A stretch of 64,000 nt of DNA from Streptomyces europaeiscabiei (GCF_036346855.1 NZ_CP107841.1:6514001-6578000), one strand, 5' to 3'; shown: positions 23,928-33,747, counted from the stretch's first letter. Program-made: numbers and translations. The notes: generated by a model from the sequence alone, not told the origin.

Positions 23928-23966
23928 TGACGGGTGGTCTCCCTTTGGGGAGGGGATCACCCGTCA
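23928..23966. terminator. Hairpin 1 of 3 upstream of sucC
   Basis: TGACGGGTG (23928-23936) pairs with CACCCGTCA (23958-23966), with further imperfect pairing inward (GTCTCCC against GGAGGGGAT). First of three stem-loops in about 110 bases. Confidence 0.55.
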
Positions 23967-23969
23967 GCG

Positions 23970-23992
23970 GCCCTTCGCAGCCGGCGAAGGGC
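23970..23992. terminator. Hairpin 2 of 3 upstream of sucC
   Basis: GCCCTTCGC-AGCCG-GCGAAGGGC, perfect 9-bp stem and 5-base loop. Confidence 0.6.
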
Positions 23993-23998
23993 CTCGTA

Positions 23999-24036
23999 GG
24001 GACCTCACCGGACGTACCCCCGTCCGGTGAGGTCCC
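23999..24036. terminator. Hairpin 3 of 3 upstream of sucC
   Basis: GGGACCTCACCGGACG pairs perfectly with CGTCCGGTGAGGTCCC around a TACCCC loop, a 16-bp stem. It lacks a T run. It could end transcription of the upstream region or act as an insulating element ahead of the sucC promoter. Confidence 0.7.
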
Positions 24037-24271
24037 GCACACGCGGCACGCGGTGCCAGTGAGTGCGGCATCATGTGACAGGTATCACCGCTCAGGTGTG
24101 ACCCGCGATTTAGGGGCCTCCCTGAAGCAGCGATAACCTGCGAGACGGACATGCCGCGCGCTCGGACACCGTGTGCGCCTCCCTTGTGACTCACGGCGGA
24201 CGTCACGTTGCCCTTCGCGGCACGCCCACGCATCCAACGAACCGCTAGCTCACTGATAGGGACGGACGCGC

Positions 24272-25450
24272 GTGGACCTGTTCGAGTACCAGGCGAGGGA
24301 CCTCTTCGCCAAGCACGATGTACCGGTGCTGGCCGGTGAAGTCATCGACACGCCTGAGGCGGCTCGCGCAGCCACTGAGCGTCTCGGTGGCAAGTCCGTG
24401 GTCAAGGCCCAGGTGAAGGTCGGCGGCCGTGGCAAGGCCGGTGGCGTGAAGCTCGCCGCCACCCCGGACGAGGCCGTCGCGCGTGCGACGGACATCCTCG
24501 GCATGGACATCAAGGGCCACACGGTCCACAAGGTGATGATCGCCGAGACCGCGCCCGAGATCGTCGAGGAGTACTACGTCTCGTACCTCCTCGACCGCAC
24601 CAACCGCACCTTCCTCTCCATCGCCTCCGTCGAGGGCGGCATGGAGATCGAGGAGGTGGCGGCCACCCGCCCCGAGGCCGTCGCCAAGACGCCGATCGAC
24701 GCCAACGAGGGTGTGACCCCCGAGAAGGCCCGCGAGATCGTCGAGGCCGCGAACTTCCCGGCCGAGGTCGCCGACAAGATCGTCAACGTCCTGGTGACGC
24801 TGTGGAAGACCTTCATCGAGGAGGACGCCCTCCTCGTCGAGGTCAACCCGCTGGCGAAGGTCGCCTCCGGCGAGGTCATCGCCCTCGACGGCAAGGTCTC
24901 CCTGGACGAGAACGCGGACTTCCGCCACCCCGACCACGAGGAGCTCGTCGACCACGCGGCCGCGAACCCCCTTGAGGCCGCGGCCAAGGAGAAGAACCTC
25001 AACTACGTCAAGCTCGACGGTGAGGTCGGCATCATCGGCAACGGCGCGGGTCTCGTCATGAGCACCCTGGACGTCGTCGCGTACGCCGGTGAGAACCACG
25101 GCGGCGTCAAGCCCGCCAACTTCCTCGACATCGGCGGTGGCGCCTCCGCCGCCGTCATGGCGAACGGCCTGGAGATCATCCTCGGCGACCCGGACGTCAA
25201 GTCCGTGTTCGTCAACGTCTTCGGTGGCATCACCGCCTGTGACGAGGTCGCCAACGGCATCGTGCAGGCGCTGCAGCTGCTCGCGGACAAGGGCGAGGAA
25301 GTCACCAAGCCCCTCGTTGTCCGCCTCGACGGCAACAACGCCGAGCTGGGTCGCAAGATCCTCTCCGACGCCAACCACCCGCTGGTGCAGCGCGTGGACA
25401 CCATGGACGGCGCGGCCGACAAGGCCGCCGAGCTCGCGGCCGCGAAGTAA
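24272..25450 (+). CDS. sucC: Succinyl-CoA synthetase beta subunit
   Basis: A 392-residue ADP-forming succinate-CoA ligase beta chain of the TCA cycle. It starts [20 protein letters not shown], has the ATP-grasp lysine and glycine-rich loop [16 protein letters not shown], the Mg-binding segment LLVEVNPLA and the CoA-ligase domain near [19 protein letters not shown]. Length is standard. GTG 24272 is preceded by AGGGACGG. It forms an operon with sucD, which starts 19 bases after the stop; together the two subunits make succinate and ATP from succinyl-CoA with a phosphohistidine on the alpha chain. Confidence 0.97.
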   Translation: MDLFEYQARDLFAKHDVPVLAGEVIDTPEAARAATERLGGKSVVKAQVKVGGRGKAGGVKLAATPDEAVARATDILGMDIKGHTVHKVMIAETAPEIVEEYYVSYLLDRTNRTFLSIASVEGGMEIEEVAATRPEAVAKTPIDANEGVTPEKAREIVEAANFPAEVADKIVNVLVTLWKTFIEEDALLVEVNPLAKVASGEVIALDGKVSLDENADFRHPDHEELVDHAAANPLEAAAKEKNLNYVKLDGEVGIIGNGAGLVMSTLDVVAYAGENHGGVKPANFLDIGGGASAAVMANGLEIILGDPDVKSVFVNVFGGITACDEVANGIVQALQLLADKGEEVTKPLVVRLDGNNAELGRKILSDANHPLVQRVDTMDGAADKAAELAAAK

Positions 25451-25469
25451 GGGACGAGGGAAAACAGCC

Positions 25470-26354
25470 ATGGCTATCTTCCTCAACAAGGAATCCAAGG
25501 TCATCGTCCAGGGCATGACCGGTGCCACGGGCATGAAGCACACCAAGCTCATGCTGGCCGACGGCACGAACATCGTCGGTGGCGTGAACCCCCGCAAGGC
25601 GGGCACGACCGTCGACGTCGACGGCACCGAGATCCCGGTCTTCGGCACCGTTGCCGAGGCGATCGAGAAGACGGGCGCCAACGTGTCCGTCCTCTTCGTG
25701 CCGCCGGCCTTCGCCAAGTCCGCCGTCGTCGAGGCCATCGACGCCGAGATCCCCCTCGCGGTCGTCATCACCGAGGGCATCGCGGTCCACGACTCGGCCG
25801 CGTTCTACGCGTACGCCGTGTCCAAGGGCAACAAGACCCGGATCATCGGCCCGAACTGCCCGGGTCTGATCACCCCGGGTCAGTCGAACGCGGGCATCAT
25901 CCCCGGTGACATCACCAAGCCGGGCCGTATCGGTCTCGTCTCGAAGTCCGGCACGCTGACGTACCAGATGATGTACGAGCTCCGTGACATCGGCTTCTCG
26001 TCGGCCGTCGGCATCGGTGGCGACCCGGTCATCGGTACGACGCACATCGACGCGCTCGCCGCGTTCGAGGCCGACCCCGACACCGACCTCATCGTGATGA
26101 TCGGTGAGATCGGTGGCGACGCGGAGGAGCGGGCCGCCGACTTCATCAAGGCGAACGTGAAGAAGCCGGTCGTCGGTTACGTCGCCGGCTTCACCGCGCC
26201 CGAGGGCAAGACGATGGGCCACGCCGGTGCCATCGTCTCCGGGTCCTCCGGTACGGCCGCCGCGAAGAAGGAGGCCCTTGAGGCCGCCGGCGTCAAGGTG
26301 GGCAAGACGCCCACCGAGACGGCGAAGCTCGCGCGCGAGATCCTCGGCGGCTGA
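25470..26354 (+). CDS. sucD: Succinyl-CoA synthetase alpha subunit
   Basis: A 294-residue alpha chain. The CoA-binding Rossmann part has [15 protein letters not shown] and GGVNPRKAG, then [13 protein letters not shown]. The active-site His that carries the phosphoryl group is in [18 protein letters not shown]. Length is standard. The ATG at 25470 follows GAGGGAAAA, 19 bases after sucC. A long GC-rich terminator ends the operon. Confidence 0.97.
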   Translation: MAIFLNKESKVIVQGMTGATGMKHTKLMLADGTNIVGGVNPRKAGTTVDVDGTEIPVFGTVAEAIEKTGANVSVLFVPPAFAKSAVVEAIDAEIPLAVVITEGIAVHDSAAFYAYAVSKGNKTRIIGPNCPGLITPGQSNAGIIPGDITKPGRIGLVSKSGTLTYQMMYELRDIGFSSAVGIGGDPVIGTTHIDALAAFEADPDTDLIVMIGEIGGDAEERAADFIKANVKKPVVGYVAGFTAPEGKTMGHAGAIVSGSSGTAAAKKEALEAAGVKVGKTPTETAKLAREILGG

Positions 26355-26377
26355 TCTTCAGCTCGGCTGAGCCTTTT

Positions 26378-26415
26378 GCGGGCCCGTCCCCCCTTGTCCG
26401 GGGGTACGGGCCCGC
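26378..26415 (+). terminator. Terminator after sucCD
   Basis: GCGGGCCCGT...ACGGGCCCGC stem extended inward by CCCCC/GGGGG around a short TTGTC loop, 24 bases after the sucD stop. No T run. Confidence 0.75.
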
Positions 26416-26574
26416 TGGCGTTTCCGATCCGAGGCGCGGCTCGGCCTGCGCGGACCCCCGGCGGGCGGCCTCCGGGCGGGTGCCGCTCACCGGTGGTGCA
26501 GGGCGCCGCCCGCGCCCACCCGTCCTGCCCCGGCGGCCCGACCGCCCGCAGTCGGGGCGCGGCGGATGTGAGGC

Positions 26575-27609
26575 TCAGTGGGCCTCCGGGTGCAGGCGTT
26601 CCGGGCCGGCGGCCGTTTCTGCTCTCAGCTTGGCGCGGAGTTTCTGCTGGGGTTGGGAGAGGGGGCCGGGGGCCGCTCTCGGGGGGATGCCGTGGATCGG
26701 CGCGCCTGGGGGAACCGGGCGTTCGTAGTGGTCGGGGGCGGTGTGGAGGGTGAGGGCGGTGGTGGTGAGCAGGAGGGTGGTGAAGGCGATGGCGGCGTGG
26801 ATCCAGCGGCGGGCGCGCAGGTCGGCTCGCTCGCGGAGGGCGAGTGGTTCGGTGGGGCCCGGGCGGATGTCCGAAGGGAGCGCGGCCAGGAGACGGCTGA
26901 GGTCGTCGGCCGAGACCGGCTTCGGGAGGCGCTCCGTGACGGTCGCGCGGGCGTGGAGCAGCCGGCCGGCCGCGGCGGGTGTGCTGGACTCCGTCTCGGC
27001 GGCCGTGTCGGGCAGGTCGAGGCCGACGCCGTCGTAGAGGACCAGAGTGCGGCGGTACGGGGGCGGCAGTTCGAGCAGCGCGGTCAGCAGGGCGCGGCCG
27101 GTGGGGTCGGCCGGCGGCGGTTCGTGGTGCCGGCGGGGGACGGGGCGCAGCCGGTGCCAGGGGGAGAGGGCGTACTCGTGGGCCGCCGCCCGCACCCAGC
27201 CCGCCGGGTCGCGGTCGACGGCTACCTCCGGCCAGCGGTGCCAGGCGAGCTGGAAGGCGCGCTCCACCGCCTCGCGTGCGAGGTGGCGCCGCCCGGTGAG
27301 CAGATAGGTCTGCTGTACGAGGGAGGGGGCACAGTACGCGTAGAGCGCGTCGAAGGCCTGGCCGGGTGTCAGGGGTGGTGGGGTCGTATCCGGATCGTCG
27401 GCGGTGTCGTCGCCCTCGCCGAGCGGCTGTTGGTACCACTCGGCCCCGCTCCGGACGGGCAGCTCGCCGGACGTCTTGGCTCCGGCCTCACCTTCGCCCC
27501 CTGCCCTGGCTCCGGCCTCACCTTCGCCCCCTGCCCTGGCTCCGGCCCCGCCTTCGCCCCCTGCCCTGGCCTCGGCCCCGTCTCCTGCCCCGGTCCCAGG
27601 CCCGGTCAC
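26575..27609 (-). CDS. Sigma-factor-like protein with C-terminal membrane anchor
   Basis: A 344-residue protein. Residues 1 to about 45 are low-complexity Gly/Glu/Ala repeats. Residues about 80-150 resemble sigma-70 region 2 (AFDALYAYCAPSLVQQTYLLTGRRHLAREAVERAFQ split here: LVQQTYLLTGRRHLAREAVE then WHRWPEV), and LPPPYRRTLVLYDGVGLDLPD with TPAAAGRLLHARA resembles a degraded region 4. One membrane span IHAAIAFTTLLLTTTALTL follows. A sigma-like DNA-binding part joined to an anchor is unusual; loss of clear -35-binding residues suggests it may no longer be a working sigma factor. GTG 27609 is chosen because GGGAGG lies 7 bases before it. It is divergent from the PerM-like gene. Confidence 0.72.
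   Translation of the reverse strand: MTGPGTGAGDGAEARAGGEGGAGARAGGEGEAGARAGGEGEAGAKTSGELPVRSGAEWYQQPLGEGDDTADDPDTTPPPLTPGQAFDALYAYCAPSLVQQTYLLTGRRHLAREAVERAFQLAWHRWPEVAVDRDPAGWVRAAAHEYALSPWHRLRPVPRRHHEPPPADPTGRALLTALLELPPPYRRTLVLYDGVGLDLPDTAAETESSTPAAAGRLLHARATVTERLPKPVSADDLSRLLAALPSDIRPGPTEPLALRERADLRARRWIHAAIAFTTLLLTTTALTLHTAPDHYERPVPPGAPIHGIPPRAAPGPLSQPQQKLRAKLRAETAAGPERLHPEAH
27479..27585 (-). repeat. 30-bp tandem repeat, about 3.5 copies
   Basis: The 30-base unit read on the plus strand as CCCTGGCTCCGGCCTCACCT plus TCGCCCCCTG repeats with very few changes, encoding the 10-residue unit GEGEAGARAG at the N terminus of the sigma-like protein. The first two copies are identical, which points to recent expansion. 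Confidence 0.9.
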
Positions 27610-27735
27610 CGGATCGCCTCCCGCAGCAGCGACCCCCGTTGGACCAACCCTCGTACGAAAAAGCACATAAGCACATATTGGGCGACACGTGCATGAATCC
27701 TTCGTTACGCCGGTAAAGCGCGTGTCGTTGGGAGC

Positions 27736-29853
27736 ATGGCCGACGTGACACACGAGACCGACCCGAACGACCCGACCGCGGGGCCGGGCCACCACCCCGA
27801 CGACCACGGCCGGTCGGCATCCCCCACGGCACCCGGGGCGTCCATGAGGCCCCTGGCGTCCATGCCCTCCCTGTACTCGGCGCCGCTGTCGCCGCGGTCG
27901 CCGCTGCTCGGGCGGGTGCGGCGGAGGTCTCCCAAGCTCGTCGCCGGCGTACTGGGCGGGGCCCTGGCGGCGGGGCTCGGACTCGGGGCGTTCGTCGCCC
28001 TCGTGACGGTGCTGTGGATCAGTTCGCCGTACCCGGACAGCGGGCCCGACGGGGCGCTGCACGTGGCGGCGGCGCTGTGGCTGCTCTCCCACGGCGTGGA
28101 ACTCGTCCGCACCGACACGCTCTCCGGCGACCCCGCCCCGGTCGGCCTCGTCCCTCTCTTCCTGCTCGCCCTGCCGGTGGTCCTCCTGCACCGGTCGGCC
28201 CGCGACCATGCGGGCGACGGTTCCGGGACGAGCGCCCGTACGACGTGGGCCGGGCTCGTCATCGGATACGCGACCGTCGGCGCGGCGGTCACGTTGTACG
28301 CCTCGGGCGGGGTGCTGCGGCCGTCGTGGTTGTGGGCCGCGCTGTGCGTACCGCTGCTGGCGGCGCTCGCGGCGGGCACGGGGGTGTGGGCGGCGCGCGG
28401 CTGCCCCCGGCTGCCCCTGCCCGCGCTCCTCGGCGGCACCCCGACGACGGAGGGCCGACGGCACGTCGCGGCCGCCGCCGGACGGGCCGCTGGGGCGGGT
28501 GTGCTCGTGCTGGCCGGCGGCGGCGCTCTGCTGGTGGCCGTGTCCCTCGTCTGGCACGGGGGCGCGGCCCGCGACTCCTTCCTCCAGCTCACCGAAGGGC
28601 TGTCCGGGCGCTTCGCCGTACTGCTGCTCTGCCTCGCCCTCGTCCCGAACGCGGCGCTGTGGGCGGCGGCCTACGCCCTCGGCCCCGGCTTCGTGCTGGG
28701 CGCCGGACACACCACAGCCCCGCTGGCCGCAGCCGCTCCGGTCGCCCTCCTGCCCCCGTTCCCCCTGCTCGCGGCCGTCCCGGCGGGCGGGGGGACGCCG
28801 GTGTACTGGGCGGTGGGCGCGGTGCCCCTCGCCGCGGGGGTGACGGTCGGCTGGTTCACCGCGGCGCGGGCCGCCGCCGACCGGACGGAGCCGTGGTCAG
28901 CGTGGCGCACGGCCACCGCGACCTTCCTCGCGGCCCTCATGTCCGCCGCCGCCTTCGCCCTCCTCGCGCTCCTCGCCGGCGGGCGCCTGGGCGTCGCCGC
29001 CCTGACCGCTTTCGGCCCGGTGTGGTGGCAGGCGGGCGGCGCGGTCGGGGCCTGGGTGGGTGTGGTGGGGATGCCGGTGGCGTTGACGGCGCGGTCGTGG
29101 CGGATGCGGGCCCGGACACGGAAGAAGAAGACGTCGGCGGTGCCGGTGGCCCGGGGAGCCGGACAGGGGCAGAGGCCAGGGGCGCCTGTGGTCGCGGGGG
29201 CCGGTCGGTGGCGGAAGCGGCGGCCGGTGGCGGCCAGGGTGTCCCGGAGTGGGGCGAGGGCGACCGGGAGCGGGGCGATTCCCGAGGCTGTGCGGGCGGC
29301 AGACGCCGAGGCTGTCCGGGGCGGCTCCGATGGCCGGGACGCGACGACGGGCGGCGCGTCGGGCGAGCCCCGAACCGGGGCCCGGCGCACCGAGCGGTCG
29401 ACGGAGCCGACCTACCCGCCGCAGCCGCAGCCCCTTCCGAAACGCTCCCGCCGGTTCCCCGCGTGGCTCTCCACAGCGAAGCCGCGTCCGGTCGAGCCGC
29501 CGGTCCCGGCCGGCTCCGCATCCGCCGCCGAGGCCAGAGCCGACGCCGGTCCCGGTCCTCGTCCCGGCCCGGGCTTCGGCGGCAACGCCGACCTCGGCTC
29601 CGGCTACGGCATCAGCCCCACCGACGCCCTCGCGCCGTACGACGCCCTCGACCCGTACGCCTACGAGTCCACCACCCCCGTACCCGAGCCCGTCTGGGAC
29701 CCGGACTCCCGCGCGGCCCGCTGGGCGGCGCTGCGCGAGGCGTCGTCAACCCGCCGGGACGAGCACGGACGCACCCCTCACTCCGGCTCCGGCTCCATCC
29801 CGGGCCACGCCCCCGCCCCCGTCACCGATCCCACTTCCGGGGAGGCCGTCTGA
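27736..29853 (+). CDS. PerM-like (DUF6350) polytopic membrane protein
   Basis: A 705-residue protein. After a hydrophilic start of about 70 residues come roughly nine to ten membrane spans between residues 70 and 440 (for example [55 protein letters not shown]). The last 250 residues are disordered, rich in Pro, Arg, Ala and Gly. This layout fits the DUF6350 family annotated as cell division protein PerM in actinobacteria, linked to envelope and division in mycobacteria. ATG 27736 has GGGAGC close by, but later Met residues could also start it. It lies upstream of purN across a convergent membrane-protein gene. Confidence 0.75.
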   Translation: MADVTHETDPNDPTAGPGHHPDDHGRSASPTAPGASMRPLASMPSLYSAPLSPRSPLLGRVRRRSPKLVAGVLGGALAAGLGLGAFVALVTVLWISSPYPDSGPDGALHVAAALWLLSHGVELVRTDTLSGDPAPVGLVPLFLLALPVVLLHRSARDHAGDGSGTSARTTWAGLVIGYATVGAAVTLYASGGVLRPSWLWAALCVPLLAALAAGTGVWAARGCPRLPLPALLGGTPTTEGRRHVAAAAGRAAGAGVLVLAGGGALLVAVSLVWHGGAARDSFLQLTEGLSGRFAVLLLCLALVPNAALWAAAYALGPGFVLGAGHTTAPLAAAAPVALLPPFPLLAAVPAGGGTPVYWAVGAVPLAAGVTVGWFTAARAAADRTEPWSAWRTATATFLAALMSAAAFALLALLAGGRLGVAALTAFGPVWWQAGGAVGAWVGVVGMPVALTARSWRMRARTRKKKTSAVPVARGAGQGQRPGAPVVAGAGRWRKRRPVAARVSRSGARATGSGAIPEAVRAADAEAVRGGSDGRDATTGGASGEPRTGARRTERSTEPTYPPQPQPLPKRSRRFPAWLSTAKPRPVEPPVPAGSASAAEARADAGPGPRPGPGFGGNADLGSGYGISPTDALAPYDALDPYAYESTTPVPEPVWDPDSRAARWAALREASSTRRDEHGRTPHSGSGSIPGHAPAPVTDPTSGEAV

Positions 29854-29921
29854 CGTGGTGAAGGCGCGCTGCCGGGACCACCGGCAGACGCGCCTTCACC
29901 TTTCGCTCTGCCTCGGCGCCC

Positions 29922-30725
29922 CTACTGCGCGCCCAGCACCTCCCGCAGCGGCCCCTCCGGCAGGAGCTCCTTGCAGGACTTCGCGGAGGTGGTGGTCAGG
30001 GAGTCGTTGACGCAGGTGTAGTAGTCCCGGTACACGAACTGGGCCGTGAAGGTGACGGCCACGATGGTGAGGGCGATCGTGGAGGTCACCAGGCCGCTGA
30101 TGGCCGCCGTCTTCTGGGGACGGCCGCTCGGCTCGGGGGTCGCCGGCCGGTCCGGGTCCGGGGTGCCGGGCTTGGCGCGCAGGGCGCTGACGGCCCAGTA
30201 CACGGCCAGGGAGCCGAGCAGCAGGGCGACGTACGGCCAGGCGAAGAGGGCGAAGAAGAAGGCCCACATGCCGCAGAGCAACGAGTACCGCGCGCGACGC
30301 TGGGAGGGGTCCGTCGGGTCCCAGCGCAGCCCGCTGCCCGGACCGCCCTCGGAGCCCTGGCCGGGACCGCCCGGCCCACCCGGCCCACCCGGTCCGCCCT
30401 GGCCGCCCGGACGCTCACCGAAGGGTCCGCCGGACGAGCGGCCGGGCTGCCGGTCGCTCCACTGACTGCCCCAGGGGGAATGACCGCCACCGCGCCCCGT
30501 TCCGTCGTCGGAACCCTGGCCGTCGGGCCGGCGCGGCTGCCACGGCCGGTCGGGCGTGCCCTCGGGCGGCGGCGCGAACGGATTGTCGTCCGAAGAGCCC
30601 GTGCCCTGGCCCCGACCGGGCTGCCCGGACTGCTCGGGGGTGTCCTCGCTCTCGCGCGGAGGCGTGGGCGAGGAACTCCGCTCGCGCAGCAGGAGCGAAG
30701 GAAGGCGGAGGCTGCGGTCCGGCAT
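29922..30725 (-). CDS. Two-span membrane protein with disordered N terminus
   Basis: A 267-residue protein. Residues 1 to about 145 are Pro/Gly/Ser/Asp-rich with a (GGP)n tract, probably disordered in the cytoplasm. Two or three hydrophobic spans follow ([20 protein letters not shown], then [20 protein letters not shown]), and a short extracellular tail has two Cys (TCVNDSL and SCKELL). The layout is like DUF4190-type small membrane proteins. It converges on the PerM-like gene. A GGGGAAG precedes the ATG by about 11 bases. Upstream of it is a long degenerate repeat. Function unknown. Confidence 0.7.
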   Translation of the reverse strand: MPDRSLRLPSLLLRERSSSPTPPRESEDTPEQSGQPGRGQGTGSSDDNPFAPPPEGTPDRPWQPRRPDGQGSDDGTGRGGGHSPWGSQWSDRQPGRSSGGPFGERPGGQGGPGGPGGPGGPGQGSEGGPGSGLRWDPTDPSQRRARYSLLCGMWAFFFALFAWPYVALLLGSLAVYWAVSALRAKPGTPDPDRPATPEPSGRPQKTAAISGLVTSTIALTIVAVTFTAQFVYRDYYTCVNDSLTTTSAKSCKELLPEGPLREVLGAQ

Positions 30726-30746
30726 CAGGAGTGCGTCTTCCCCTTG

Positions 30747-30922
30747 GTGAATACGGCGGTGAACAGGGTGGTGATTACGGCGGTGAACTCGGAGGTGTGC
30801 TCAGTGGTGAACTCGAAGGCGTGCCTGGCGGCGGTGGAGTCCGTCGGTGAACTCGGCGGTGAGTTCGGTCGTGATCCCGGTCGTGATCTCTGTCGTTCCA
30901 GTAGTGATCCCGGCGGTGAAAT
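30747..30922. repeat. Degenerate GTGAACTCGGCG-type repeat array
   Basis: About 175 bases made of loosely repeating 12-15 base words such as GTGAACTCGGCGGT, GTGATCCCGG and GTGATTACGGCG. It lies upstream of the minus-strand membrane protein. Read on the minus strand one frame gives Thr/Ile/Gly/Glu repeats ([18 protein letters not shown]), but no start with a ribosome-binding site supports a gene. Confidence 0.6.
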
Positions 30923-31054
30923 CTACCGGCAGCGCATGAGCTGTCACTCCGTGAACGCCCCGCACACCGACCGCGTTCCCGAGCCCGCTCCTCGCAGACG
31001 CTACCTTCCGGCCACGCCCCCGTCCCACGGGGGCCGTCCGGTGTGCCGGTATCG

Positions 31055-31082
31055 TTGCTGACGGTCGGCCGCTTCGTAGACT
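31055..31082 (+). promoter_or_regulatory. Promoter of purNH
   Basis: TTGCTG (31055-31060) and TAGACT (31077-31082) are spaced by 16 bases, a good HrdB-type promoter. The predicted start near 31089 gives a leader of about 90 bases. Confidence 0.5.
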
Positions 31083-31083
31083 T

Positions 31084-31120
31084 CCCCGTATCGGGGGACG
31101 TGAAGCATTCGTATGAATGC
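31084..31120 (+). promoter_or_regulatory. Two dyads in the purN leader
   Basis: CCCCG-TAT-CGGGG (31084-31096) and GCATTC-GTAT-GAATGC (31105-31120) follow the promoter directly. The second is a perfect 6-bp inverted repeat in an AT-rich patch and could be an operator. Its protein is unknown. Confidence 0.4.
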
Positions 31121-31179
31121 ACAAGTACACATTCGGCGGACCGAACGTTCCCCGTAGAACCCGTAGAAAGGGCCCCACC

Positions 31180-31809
31180 GTGGCCGCCAAGCCCGTGGCC
31201 AAGCGCCTCGTCGTGCTGGTCTCCGGATCCGGCACCAACCTCCAGGCGCTGCTGGACGGCATCGCCGCGACCGGTGTCGAGGCCTACGGCGCCGAGATCG
31301 TGGCCGTCGGGGCCGACCGCGGTGGCATCGAGGGGCTCGCCCGTGCCGAGCGTGCCGGGCTGCCGACCTTCGTGTGCCGGGTCAAGGAGTACGAGACCCG
31401 TGACGAGTGGGACGCGGCGCTCGCCGAGGCCGTCGCCGCGTACGAGCCCGATCTCGTCGTCTCCGCCGGGTTCATGAAGATCGTGGGGAAGGAGTTCCTG
31501 GCGCGGTTCGGTGGGCGGTTCGTCAACACCCACCCGGCCCTCCTCCCCAGTTTCCCGGGGGCCCACGGGGTGCGGGACGCGCTCGCGTACGGCGCCCGGG
31601 TCACCGGCTGCACCGTCCACTTCGTCGACGACGGCGTCGACACCGGGCCGATCATCGCGCAGGGCGTGGTGGAGGTCCGGGACGAGGACGACGAGAGCGC
31701 TCTGCACGAGCGCATCAAGGAAGTCGAGCGAAGGCTGCTCGTCGATGTCGTGGGGCGGCTCGCCCGCAACGGCTATCGCATTGAGGGACGAAAGGTAGTT
31801 ATCCAGTGA
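31180..31809 (+). CDS. purN: Phosphoribosylglycinamide formyltransferase
   Basis: A 209-residue GAR transformylase, third step of purine synthesis, using 10-formyl-THF. It has [15 protein letters not shown] at the phosphate-binding loop, the catalytic region [14 protein letters not shown] with the active Asn and His, and [16 protein letters not shown] with the catalytic Asp. GTG 31180 ([16 protein letters not shown]) matches the usual Streptomyces N terminus and has GAAAGGG upstream; starts further upstream add residues without similarity. Its stop overlaps the GTG of purH, so the two are coupled. Confidence 0.95.
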   Translation: MAAKPVAKRLVVLVSGSGTNLQALLDGIAATGVEAYGAEIVAVGADRGGIEGLARAERAGLPTFVCRVKEYETRDEWDAALAEAVAAYEPDLVVSAGFMKIVGKEFLARFGGRFVNTHPALLPSFPGAHGVRDALAYGARVTGCTVHFVDDGVDTGPIIAQGVVEVRDEDDESALHERIKEVERRLLVDVVGRLARNGYRIEGRKVVIQ

Positions 31810-33386
31810 CCGCCGACAGCACTGTCACGGCCGAGAGCGGCAAGCGGGGCATCCGTCGCGCGCTCGTCAGCGTCTACGACAAGACGGGCCTCGAAGACCT
31901 CGCGCGCGGCCTGCACGAGGCGGGCGTCGAACTCGTCTCCACCGGGTCCACCGCCGGGCGCATCGCCGCTGCCGGTGTCCCCGTCACCAAGGTCGAGGAG
32001 CTGACCGGCTTCCCCGAGTGCCTGGACGGCCGGGTGAAGACCCTGCACCCCAAGGTGCACGCGGGCATCCTCGCCGACCTCCGGCTGGAGGACCACCGGC
32101 AGCAGCTCGCCGAGCTGGGCGTCGAGCCGTTCGACCTCGTCGTCGTGAACCTCTACCCGTTCCGGGAGACCGTGGCCTCCGGGGCCACCCCCGACGAGTG
32201 CGTCGAGCAGATCGACATCGGCGGCCCGTCGATGGTCCGCGCCGCCGCCAAGAACCACCCCTCCGTCGCGGTCGTCACCAGCCCCGCCCGGTACGCCGAC
32301 GTCCTGGCGGCCGTGCAGGTCGGCGGCTTCGACCTCACCACGCGCAAGCGGCTCGCCGCGGAGGCCTTCCAGCACACGGCCGCGTACGACGTCGCCGTGG
32401 CTTCCTGGTTCGCGTCCTCCTACGCGCCCGCCGACGACTCGCAGTTCCCCGACTTCCTCGGGGCCACCTGGGAGCGCGCGCACACCCTGCGCTACGGCGA
32501 GAACCCGCACCAGCCCGCCGCGCTGTACGTCTCCGGCACCGGCGGTCTCGCCGAGGCCGAGCAGCTGCACGGCAAGGAGATGTCGTACAACAACTACACG
32601 GACACGGACGCCGCGCGCCGTGCCGCGTACGACCACGACGAGCCGGCCGTCGCGATCATCAAGCACGCGAACCCCTGCGGTATCGCGGTCGGCGCGGATG
32701 TCGCCGAGGCACATCGCAAGGCGCACGCGTGTGACCCGTTGTCGGCGTTCGGCGGTGTGATCGCGGTCAACCGCCCGGTGTCGAAGGAGATGGCCGAGCA
32801 GGTCGCCGAGATCTTCACCGAGGTCATCGTCGCTCCCGACTACGAGGACGGCGCCCTCGAAGCCCTCGCCAAGAAGAAGAACATCCGTGTCCTCAAGGCC
32901 GCGGGCGCGCCCGGCAACCCGGTCGAGCTCAAGCCCGTCGACGGCGGTGCGCTCCTCCAGGTGACCGACCGGCTCCAGGCGGACGGCGACGACCCGGCCG
33001 ACTGGACCCTCGCGACCGGCGACGCCCTCTCCGCCGACGAGCTGGCCGAGCTGGCGTTCGCCTGGAAGGCCTGCCGCGCGGTCAAGTCCAACGCGATCCT
33101 GCTCGCCAAGGACGGTGCCTCGGTGGGCGTCGGGATGGGGCAGGTCAACCGCGTCGACTCCTGCAAACTGGCGGTGGAGCGGGCCGGGGCCGAGCGGGCC
33201 GCGGGCTCGTACGTCGCCTCGGACGCCTTCTTCCCTTTCCCGGACAACATCGACGTCCTGAGCGCCGCCGGCGTCAAGGCCATCGTCCAGCCCGGCGGTT
33301 CGGTCCGTGACGAGCTGGTCGTCGAGGCCGCACAGAAGGCCGGGATCACGATGTACTTCACGGGGACACGGCACTTCTTCCACTGA
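31806..33386 (+). CDS. purH: AICAR transformylase / IMP cyclohydrolase
   Basis: A 526-residue bifunctional enzyme for the last two steps of IMP synthesis. The N-terminal cyclohydrolase domain has [20 protein letters not shown] and [15 protein letters not shown]. The C-terminal transformylase domain has [14 protein letters not shown], the KHANPCG catalytic motif and [12 protein letters not shown]. Length and motifs are standard. GTG 31806 overlaps the purN stop by four bases. It needs 10-formyl-THF, supplied through folD and glyA, both also in this window. The last coding bases, including the stop, are duplicated in tandem. Confidence 0.97.
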   Translation: MTADSTVTAESGKRGIRRALVSVYDKTGLEDLARGLHEAGVELVSTGSTAGRIAAAGVPVTKVEELTGFPECLDGRVKTLHPKVHAGILADLRLEDHRQQLAELGVEPFDLVVVNLYPFRETVASGATPDECVEQIDIGGPSMVRAAAKNHPSVAVVTSPARYADVLAAVQVGGFDLTTRKRLAAEAFQHTAAYDVAVASWFASSYAPADDSQFPDFLGATWERAHTLRYGENPHQPAALYVSGTGGLAEAEQLHGKEMSYNNYTDTDAARRAAYDHDEPAVAIIKHANPCGIAVGADVAEAHRKAHACDPLSAFGGVIAVNRPVSKEMAEQVAEIFTEVIVAPDYEDGALEALAKKKNIRVLKAAGAPGNPVELKPVDGGALLQVTDRLQADGDDPADWTLATGDALSADELAELAFAWKACRAVKSNAILLAKDGASVGVGMGQVNRVDSCKLAVERAGAERAAGSYVASDAFFPFPDNIDVLSAAGVKAIVQPGGSVRDELVVEAAQKAGITMYFTGTRHFFH

Positions 33387-33401
33387 ACTTCTTCCACTGA
33401 A
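33374..33401 (+). repeat. 14-bp tandem duplication over the purH stop
   Basis: TTCTTCCACTGAAC occurs twice in a row. The first copy encodes the final Phe-Phe-His-stop of PurH and the second repeats it past the stop. A slip of the repeat would not change the protein. Confidence 0.8.
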
Positions 33402-33416
33402 CCGCACGAGCATCAG

Positions 33417-33449
33417 GAGGGCCCGCCGGTCTCGTACCGGCGGGCCCTC
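33417..33449 (+). terminator. Terminator after purH
   Basis: GAGGGCCCGCCGGT-CTCGT-ACCGGCGGGCCCTC, perfect 14-bp stem. Confidence 0.85.
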
Positions 33450-33452
33450 CTC

Positions 33453-33651
33453 CTACGTGGACTCGCGCGGTGCCGACCGGGTCAGGTTGCCCACCTCGCC
33501 GTCGGGGCCCAGGGAGCCCTCGGCCTGGTTCAGTACGAGGACGTGGCGCCGTCGAGCCGTCGGACCCGGGGTTGCCGTTCACGACGATGTCGATGGCCGG
33601 GTTGTGGCCCCGGGTGTTGAGCTGCCACTTGGTGTCGCACTTGAACGTCAA
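33453..33651 (-). pseudogene. Frameshifted fragment of a secreted protein
   Basis: The reverse strand reads LTFKCDTKWQLNTRGHNPAI then DIVVNGNPGSDG from 33651 to about 33556. After a change of frame it reads RRHVLVLNQAEGSLGPDGEV and GNLTRSAPREST to a TAG at 33453. Third positions are almost all G or C in both parts, so both were once coding. There is no start codon with a ribosome-binding site. The first part vaguely recalls the beginning of small secreted M23-like proteins, but I cannot name it. Confidence 0.45.
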
Positions 33652-33713
33652 GGGCGGCCCGGAGGGCAGACCCTCATCCGAGCCACCCGCTCGGGCCCGG
33701 GCGGAACACACCG

Positions 33714-33747
33714 AGGGCCGTGCCCCCTCGTACGGGGGCACGGCCCT
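33714..33747. terminator. Terminator hairpin downstream of the minus-strand membrane gene
   Basis: AGGGCCGTGCCCCC-TCGTAC-GGGGGCACGGCCCT, perfect 14-bp stem, about 40 bases after the stop of the gene at 33785-34363 and between it and the gene fragment. Confidence 0.8.

Larger units (their letters stand above)
23443..24271. other. Long intergenic region before sucC
   Basis: 829 bases holding one weak small ORF (23727-23843), three consecutive strong hairpins (23928-24036) and then the presumed sucCD promoter region. A possible -10 (TAACCT near 24133) is present without a good -35. Confidence 0.5.

Noticed and set aside
24037..24271. Riboswitch or tRNA-like structure upstream of sucC
   Set aside because: I looked for known aptamer blocks and cloverleaf features and found none beyond the three hairpins.
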